From assembly GCA_905198865.1 (NCBI GenBank), contig CAJKEB010000002.1, positions 1 through 64,000 on the forward strand: a stretch of DNA of 64,000 nucleotides. Direction: 5' to 3'. This DNA comes from an uncultured Eubacteriales bacterium (GTDB taxonomy: Bacteria; Bacillota; Clostridia; Monoglobales; Monoglobaceae). Below are positions 58,950 through 64,000 of this stretch, in pieces. A program made the translations under genes and the position numbers. Positions within the stretch are counted from its first letter, which is position 1, and each line of letters opens with the position of its first letter. A model generated the notes under the pieces. The model ran no database searches. It was not told where the DNA came from and worked only from the letters and a program-made list of their open reading frames with translations.

Positions 58950-59543
58950 CTATTTGCTGTAATACTCGACTATCAAATGCTCCTCAACAGGGAAGTCGAT
59001 ATCCTCTCTGTCAGCAAGTGCAATGATCTTTCCTTCACATGTATCTTTGTTCATGTCAATCCACTTCGGAACCAGTCTGTTTGAGTTTCTTTCAATGATA
59101 TCCTTCATTCTGTCAGCGTTTCTGCTGCTCTCCTTAAGACTGATAACCTCACCCGGCTTAACCAGGTATGACGGGATGTTAACTCTCTTTCCGTTTACTG
59201 TAACATGACCGTGGTTAACGATCTGTCTTGCCTCACGTCTTGTGTTAGCGAGACCCATACGGAAAATAACGTTGTCAAGTCTTGACTCCAGAATCTGGAG
59301 CAGACATTCACCTGTTACGCCGTTCATCTTTGTGGCCATAACATAGTATTTTGCGAACTGTTTTTCAAGAACGCCGTATATAAATCTGACTTTCTGCTTT
59401 TCATTAAGCTGCATACCATACTCGCTCTGCTTCTTGCGTCTCTGGTCAAAAGTTCTGTTTGAACTCTTGTCAATACCCATAACAGACGGCTCGATACCGA
59501 GTGTACGGCATCTCTTAAGCACAGGCTGCATATTCTTAGCCAT
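58950..59543 (-). CDS. rpsD: 30S ribosomal protein S4
   Basis: 197 residues with the S4 RNA-binding domain (LDNVIFRMGLANTRREARQI, HGHVTVNGKRV). The N-terminal zinc-binding cysteines of some S4 proteins are not present (one Cys near residue 13), so this is the zinc-free form. S4 often represses its own operon. Confidence 0.98.
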   Translation of the reverse strand: MAKNMQPVLKRCRTLGIEPSVMGIDKSSNRTFDQRRKKQSEYGMQLNEKQKVRFIYGVLEKQFAKYYVMATKMNGVTGECLLQILESRLDNVIFRMGLANTRREARQIVNHGHVTVNGKRVNIPSYLVKPGEVISLKESSRNADRMKDIIERNSNRLVPKWIDMNKDTCEGKIIALADREDIDFPVEEHLIVEYYSK

Positions 59544-59589
59544 TCTTTTATCCTCCTTACAATATCAATTACGTACGATACAAAACCAA

Positions 59590-59982
59590 TTACACACGTC
59601 TTCTCTTCGGCGGTCTGCAACCGTTGTGAGGAATAGGTGTAACGTCCTTTATCATGTTTACTTCGAGTCCTGCAACCTGAAGAGCTCTGATAGCTGCTTC
59701 ACGGCCTGCTCCCGGACCCTTTACGTATACTTCAACTGTCTTTAAACCATGCTCCATTGCAGCTCTTGCAGCTGTCTCGGCAGCCATCTGTGCTGCGAAC
59801 GGAGTGCTCTTCTTAGAACCTCTGAATCCAAGACCGCCTGCGCTTGCCCATGAAATTGCATTTCCGGCTACGTCTGTAATAGTAACAATGGTGTTATTGA
59901 ATGTAGATTTAATATGTGCAGCGCCGCGCTCGATATGCTTTTTCTCCTTACGGCGTCTTGACTTCTTTACTACTTTTGCCAT
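59590..59982 (-). CDS. rpsK: 30S ribosomal protein S11
   Basis: 130 residues; HIKSTFNNTIVTITD, KKSTPFAAQMAAETAAR and the C-terminal IPHNGCRPPKRRRV are typical. In its usual place between rpsM and rpsD. Confidence 0.98.
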   Translation of the reverse strand: MAKVVKKSRRRKEKKHIERGAAHIKSTFNNTIVTITDVAGNAISWASAGGLGFRGSKKSTPFAAQMAAETAARAAMEHGLKTVEVYVKGPGAGREAAIRALQVAGLEVNMIKDVTPIPHNGCRPPKRRRV

Positions 59983-60118
59983 TTGTTATTTCACCTCCTA
60001 TAAGAATACGAAATCTTACAATATGCAGCTTATTGCTGTAAATCGCCCAAGCTCATATTGAAGAAAATTCAAAATCAATAAACTATCCCTAATTAAAATA
60101 ATTAATTCTTAGATTTAA

Positions 60119-60484
60119 TTATTTCTTCTTGTTGGCGATAGTTCTCTTAGGACCCTTACGGGTTCTGGCATTTGTCTTGCTGCGCTGTCCGCGAACAGGG
60201 AGACCCTTTCTGTGACGGATTCCTCTGTAGCAGTTGATTTCCATCAAGCGCTTGATGTCCAGTGCGATATCACGTCTCAAATCACCTTCAACGTTGTAGT
60301 TGTCGATTTCATTTCTGAGAGCCTGAACTTCTTCTTCTGTCAAATCGCGAACTCTTGTGTCCGGATTAACTCCTGTTGCTGCCAAAATCTTCTTTGAAGT
60401 AGACAAACCGATACCGAAAATGTATGTGAGACCAATCTCAACTCTCTTTTCGTTTGGTAAGTCCACACCTGCGATACGTGCCAT
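60119..60484 (-). CDS. rpsM: 30S ribosomal protein S13
   Basis: 121 residues; MARIAGVDLPNEKRVEIGLT, helix-two-turn-helix, and the basic C-terminus RGQRSKTNARTRKGPKR that reaches the decoding region. Confidence 0.98.
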   Translation of the reverse strand: MARIAGVDLPNEKRVEIGLTYIFGIGLSTSKKILAATGVNPDTRVRDLTEEEVQALRNEIDNYNVEGDLRRDIALDIKRLMEINCYRGIRHRKGLPVRGQRSKTNARTRKGPKRTIANKKK

Positions 60485-60658
60485 AATTAAATTTCACCTC
60501 CATAAATTTCTCTAATGAAAAAGTGGAGCAGAATTTCACCCGATTATAATAAGCAAGCTCTGATTGCATAAATATTTAGTCAGGAGCTTTCTTAATAAGC
60601 GGCGTCGGCAAAAATATAGTGGTCTTGATGCCTAACCCTGCTCACATTATGTTAAAGC

Positions 60659-60772
60659 TTAACCCTGCTTCTGCTTATGACGCGGGTTTTCGCAAATAAC
60701 CATAACCTTACCTTTTCTCTTAATTATTTTGCACTTTTCACAAATAGGTTTAACTGAAGGTCTTACTTTCAT
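60659..60772 (-). CDS. rpmJ: 50S ribosomal protein L36
   Basis: 37 residues, MKVRPSVKPICEKCKIIKRK then GKVMVICENPRHKQKQG. Cys11, Cys14, Cys27 and His32 make the zinc ribbon of the C+ form. A ribosome site (GGAGGTGAAGGAA) lies upstream. Normally it directly follows infA; here a capA-like gene separates them. Confidence 0.97.
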   Translation of the reverse strand: MKVRPSVKPICEKCKIIKRKGKVMVICENPRHKQKQG

Positions 60773-60930
60773 TTCCTTCACCTCCTAAATTTGTATTATG
60801 TCCAAATTCAGGATATTTATTCCTAAATATCCATACTAATCGAACCCTATCATTTTAACACATACTTTGAACTTAGTCAAGTATTGTGCAAATTAATTTT
60901 CCCAAAACTTAACCAAACTTTTGCGCCCGT

Positions 60931-61968
60931 TTATCTGAATTTTAAGTCAAGTTTGCCATCTCCGAGATTTTTCGAGCGCTCGCGTATCTTTTCTTCAACT
61001 CTTTCTTTCTCATCACCTTGAAGCGGCGTCGGCTGGTAATTATTCGCTGTTTTTGAGGAAGTTATCGAGCAAGGAATTATCTCATAGTCATCATTCTTTG
61101 CTACGTTGCCCTCTTTAAACGAAAATGTCTGCGTGAAAATCATAGTATCCGTATCGCTTGGATTAGGATTGCCGCCGAAGCAGAAATTACCCAGGCTGTA
61201 ACAGATATACCTGCCCTTATACTTTTCAACGCCCTGGAGCACATGCGGGTGATGACCGATAACCAGGTCTGCACCTTTGTCAATCGCAGTATGCGCCAGA
61301 TTTATCTGTTCCTCGGACGGCTCCGCAGCCTTTTCAACACCCCAATGAATCTGGACTATCTTAAGGTCGGCGTCTGCGGCTTTTGCCATAACCGACGAAA
61401 CAAGGCTGTCTGCCGAATCATCGAGCTGATACAATCCAATGACTGCGACATTCACGCCCTTGACGTTAAGCGTTGCGATTTCGGAATTTATCGCATATTC
61501 GATGCCTGCGTCCCTCAGTATATCTTTTGTATCTTCAAGACTCACATCGCCGTAATCACGGCTGTGATTATTCGCAAGCGTTACCGCCTCAACGCTGCCT
61601 TCCGTCAGGATATTCACGTTTTTCGGATCGCCCCGGAACGCAAACGTCTTGTCCGCTCTTTCACCGTTTTTTGAAAGTGTTCCCTCAAAGTTAACAATAG
61701 TAATATCATCATCTTCAAAAATAGATTTTACATTTTTAAAGAAATATGTATAATCCTTATTATTTGCGCTGAGCACGTCCTCAAATGTGCCGCCTGAGAA
61801 GCTCTCGTCAGAGGCAAGCGTGCAGTCGCCCGCGCAGCTTACTTTTATTGTTGTAATGCCTGTATTTTCTGTCGGCTGCGGCTGTATTGCCGTATCAGCT
61901 TCTTTACCGCATGACGGCAAAATGCACACCATGAATAAACATGCAAAAATGCAGATTACTTTTTTCAT
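60931..61968 (-). CDS. CapA-family lipoprotein (metallophosphatase-like)
   Basis: 345 residues. Lipoprotein signal with lipobox ILPSCG near residue 20, then the CapA fold (PGA_cap): SCAGDCTLASDESF, ITIVNFEGTLS, VTLANNHSRDYG, QIHWGVEK, LVIGHHPHVLQGVEKYKG and YSLGNFCFGG. These match the calcineurin-like metal-binding pattern (Asp, Asn-His, His, GHHPH). CapA proteins take part in poly-gamma-glutamate export or in unknown wall functions; no capB or capC is present. Its position inside a conserved translation gene cluster is unusual and suggests later insertion. Confidence 0.9.
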   Translation of the reverse strand: MKKVICIFACLFMVCILPSCGKEADTAIQPQPTENTGITTIKVSCAGDCTLASDESFSGGTFEDVLSANNKDYTYFFKNVKSIFEDDDITIVNFEGTLSKNGERADKTFAFRGDPKNVNILTEGSVEAVTLANNHSRDYGDVSLEDTKDILRDAGIEYAINSEIATLNVKGVNVAVIGLYQLDDSADSLVSSVMAKAADADLKIVQIHWGVEKAAEPSEEQINLAHTAIDKGADLVIGHHPHVLQGVEKYKGRYICYSLGNFCFGGNPNPSDTDTMIFTQTFSFKEGNVAKNDDYEIIPCSITSSKTANNYQPTPLQGDEKERVEEKIRERSKNLGDGKLDLKFR

Positions 61969-62040
61969 ATTATAAAGCCTCCCCGTGCTTAATTCATGAA
62001 AATCTATTTTTTGGAAATTAGCTATTATTTCTTGATAATA

Positions 62041-62259
62041 TTATTTTGCACGCCATGTAATTCTGCCCTTTGTCAGGTCATACGGCGAAATTTCAACTGT
62101 CACCTTATCGCCGGGCAAAATCTTGATGAAGTGCATTCTGAGCTTGCCTGAAATGTGCGCCAGTATCTGGTGACCGTTCTCAAGCTCAACCTTAAACGTA
62201 GCATTCGGCAGCGCCTCAACTACCTTGCCTTCAACCTCCAAAACATCTTCCTTTGACAT
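62041..62259 (-). CDS. infA: translation initiation factor IF-1
   Basis: 72 residues, MSKEDVLEVEGKVVEALPNA then KVELENGHQILAHISGKLRM, a single OB fold. Usual place after map and the KOW protein. Confidence 0.98.
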   Translation of the reverse strand: MSKEDVLEVEGKVVEALPNATFKVELENGHQILAHISGKLRMHFIKILPGDKVTVEISPYDLTKGRITWRAK

Positions 62260-62262
62260 AAC

Positions 62263-62523
62263 TTATACCTCCTTTAATAAATTTCGTATTTCAGCATCAT
62301 ACAATGCCGCCGTATCTATATCGACCTTTCCAACAGGCAGCAGATGCATATTTTTTTTCAGCTTAGGATTTTCAATCTTCCTGCTTCTGCCGTCGCAAAT
62401 CCTTACGTACTCGTCATCTACTTTTTCGACTACAAGATATAATCTGCCGCAGCCACGGCCGGCTGTAGATTTCACAATATCACCGACCGACAAAACAGGT
62501 CTGTTTCCTTTTTTGTTATTCAT
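62263..62523 (-). CDS. KOW-domain RNA-binding protein (L14e-like)
   Basis: 86 residues: VLSVGDIVKSTAGRGCGRLY with VVEKVDDEYVRICDGRSRKI, a KOW/SH3-like fold similar to archaeal L14e and common between map and infA in Clostridia. It probably binds RNA on the ribosome. It ends three bases before the infA ATG, so the two are coupled. Confidence 0.9.
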   Translation of the reverse strand: MNNKKGNRPVLSVGDIVKSTAGRGCGRLYLVVEKVDDEYVRICDGRSRKIENPKLKKNMHLLPVGKVDIDTAALYDAEIRNLLKEV

Positions 62524-62591
62524 TTTTTCACCTAAATTTGTATAAAAATTTTGGTTTTATATTCACGACTTTCAAGACAAACAAATCCGGC

Positions 62592-63359
62592 TTACTCAAC
62601 CTCCGGACTTCCCTCCGGGAAAGTCAGCAGTACGGGTTCGTCTTTGGTAATCAGTACGGTATTTTCATAATGAGCCGTATTCTTTCCGTCTTTAGTTAAC
62701 ACCGCCCATTCGTTTTCCGCAACGTATACGTCCTTCTTGCCGGCGCAAATCATAGGTTCAATAGCAATAACCATTCCTGCTCTGAGCTTGATGCCCTTTG
62801 ATTTTGTAACGTAATTCGGAACCTCAGGGTCCTCATGCAAATCAGCTCCGACGCCGTGTCCGCAATAGTTGCGAAGCACCGAAAAGCCGTTTGATTCGGC
62901 GTACGTCTGAACTGCACGCGATATATCTGAAATTCTGTAGCCCTCCTTGGCGAACTTCAGCGCTTCAAAGAACGACTGTCTTGTAACCTGTATCAGACGC
63001 TCACTCTCGGCATCGACACTGCCTACCTTAAATGTGCGGCAAGCATCGCCGTGATAGCCATGATAACATGCGCCGACGTCTATGCTGACGATATCGCCGT
63101 CCTTGAGCGGTGTATCATCGGGAAATCCATGAATAATGCAGTCGTTTACGCTTGCACAGACAGTTCCCGGAAATCCGCCGTAGCCCTTAAATGAACCGGT
63201 ACAACCCTGAGACCTGATATAGTCCTCGGCAATCTTATCCAGCTCGCGCGTTGTGACGCCGGGACGAACTGCCTCTGAGACCTTTTGCAAAGTCTCATAG
63301 GTAATTCTTCCGGCGGCCTTCATTTTTTCTATCTCTGACTTAGACTTTATAATAACCAC
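62592..63359 (-). CDS. map: methionine aminopeptidase type I
   Basis: 255 residues. It removes the initiator Met. Metal ligands: Asp residues in VSIDVGACYHGYHGDACRTF, His in YCGHGVGADLHEDP, Glu in VIAIEPMICAG and Glu in AENEWAVLTKDG-AHYENT. Start is GTG 63359 with GGAGG placed inside the last codons of adk. Complete. Confidence 0.97.
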   Translation of the reverse strand: MVIIKSKSEIEKMKAAGRITYETLQKVSEAVRPGVTTRELDKIAEDYIRSQGCTGSFKGYGGFPGTVCASVNDCIIHGFPDDTPLKDGDIVSIDVGACYHGYHGDACRTFKVGSVDAESERLIQVTRQSFFEALKFAKEGYRISDISRAVQTYAESNGFSVLRNYCGHGVGADLHEDPEVPNYVTKSKGIKLRAGMVIAIEPMICAGKKDVYVAENEWAVLTKDGKNTAHYENTVLITKDEPVLLTFPEGSPEVE

Positions 63360-63361
63360 GG

Positions 63362-63994
63362 TTACGCCTCCAGAGCCTTAAGAACTTCTTTCGTTGTATC
63401 CTCAATCTCTTCCTGACCGTTTGCTACTCTGAGAATGCCTAAATTCTTATAATACTCAATAAGAGGTTCTGTCTGAGTATGATACGTATTGAGACGTTCC
63501 TTTACAGTTTCGGGCTTATCATCCTTGCGGACAGTAAGGTTGCCGCCGCACTTGTCGCATATTCCTTCTTTAGCCGGCGGTCTGAATTCCTTGTGATATG
63601 TCGTCGCGCATTTTTCACATTCAAGACGGCCTGAAAGTCTCTTGATTATTGTCTCATCAGCAACATCAATCACCAAAACTCTGTCAATTTCTATACTCGA
63701 CGAACTGAGAGCCTCTGCCTGTGCCAGGGTCCTCGGAAAACCGTCGAGAATAAATCCGTTTTTACAATCATCCTCGCTGAGTCTGTCTGCCATAACATCA
63801 ATCATAACATTGTCTGGAATCAGCTTACCGTCATTGATATATTTTGCGGCAATCCTGCCAAGCTCGGTTTCCTCTTTGATATTCTTTCTCAAAATCGCTC
63901 CTGTGGAAATAGTGGGTATATTAAAATGCTCACTCAGTTTTTCGGCCTGAGTACCTTTGCCGGCACCCGGCGCTGCCAATAAAATCAGTTTCAT
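63362..63994 (-). CDS. adk: adenylate kinase
   Basis: 210 residues, complete near the window edge. P-loop APGAGKGTQAEKL, lid with CEKCATTYHKEF and CDKCGG (zinc-binding lid of Gram-positive type), FILDGFPRTLAQAE. It interconverts AMP and ATP with two ADP. Upstream, beyond the window, secY is expected. Confidence 0.98.
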   Translation of the reverse strand: MKLILLAAPGAGKGTQAEKLSEHFNIPTISTGAILRKNIKEETELGRIAAKYINDGKLIPDNVMIDVMADRLSEDDCKNGFILDGFPRTLAQAEALSSSSIEIDRVLVIDVADETIIKRLSGRLECEKCATTYHKEFRPPAKEGICDKCGGNLTVRKDDKPETVKERLNTYHTQTEPLIEYYKNLGILRVANGQEEIEDTTKEVLKALEA

Positions 63995-64000
63995 AATTAC

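Overview
The window looks like chromosome from an anaerobic, low-to-moderate GC Gram-positive of the class Clostridia. Evidence: rubrerythrin, ferredoxin, group B and sensory [FeFe] hydrogenases, 2-hydroxyacyl-CoA dehydratase-type activases, SLH-anchored secreted proteins, Gly/Ala/Pro/Thr (TAAP-like) linkers, strong GGAGG-type ribosome binding sites and TTGACA-N17-TATAAT promoters. A very large SLH-anchored pectate lyase beside a cohesin/dockerin pair suggests a plant-pectin degrader of the gut. Monoglobus pectinilyticus or a relative is my guess from lifestyle only; no 16S gene is present to test it.

Layout. 1-5.1 kb: a decayed secreted gene, rubrerythrin, and a minus-strand operon of activase/dehydratase-like proteins (COG3580, COG3581, BadF/HgdC ATPase, TSCPD protein). 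5.2-28.1 kb: a surface region, mostly minus strand, with SLH proteins of 909, about 2084, 1210 (interrupted by an in-frame amber codon before about 250 further residues) and 956 residues and an SLH amidase. An NSS transporter, a C-GCAxxG-C-C protein, an HTH regulator and a U32 protein lie among them. Most of the SLH genes have the same promoter form. 28.4-34.1 kb: a wall-synthesis operon (membrane protein with SLH-like repeats, FHA protein, SEDS polymerase, class B PBP). 34.3-37.0 kb: a two-gene operon for a dockerin protein and a cohesin-like/SLH protein, a candidate self-contained docking pair. 37.3-44.7 kb: ApbE lipoprotein (apparently leaderless mRNA), amidohydrolase, RecQ, transaldolase-like aldolase, ArgH, ArgG.

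44.9-51.6 kb: a 37-residue basic peptide gene, an HPr-fold protein lacking both phosphorylation sites, and a redox module of [2Fe-2S] thioredoxin-like protein, sensory hydrogenase with PAS domain, PP2C/SpoIIE phosphatase, group B hydrogenase and ferredoxin. An RpiB-type isomerase follows. 51.7-54.1 kb: a cytoplasmic glycosidase-like protein.

54.15-56.18 kb: a worn-down integrative element of about 1.9 kb in tRNA-Thr(CGT). The 3' 45 bases of the tRNA are repeated at the far end, and inside are an integrase C-terminal fragment, arm-type repeats, a DUF2442/DUF4160 pair, a small ribbon-helix-helix-like protein and a candidate type I toxin. 56.3-64 kb: two anchored proteins of unknown function, then the end of the ribosomal protein cluster on the minus strand (adk-map-KOW-infA-[capA-like]-rpmJ-rpsM-rpsK-rpsD-rpoA-rplQ).

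All calls come from reading the translated sequence; no database search was run.
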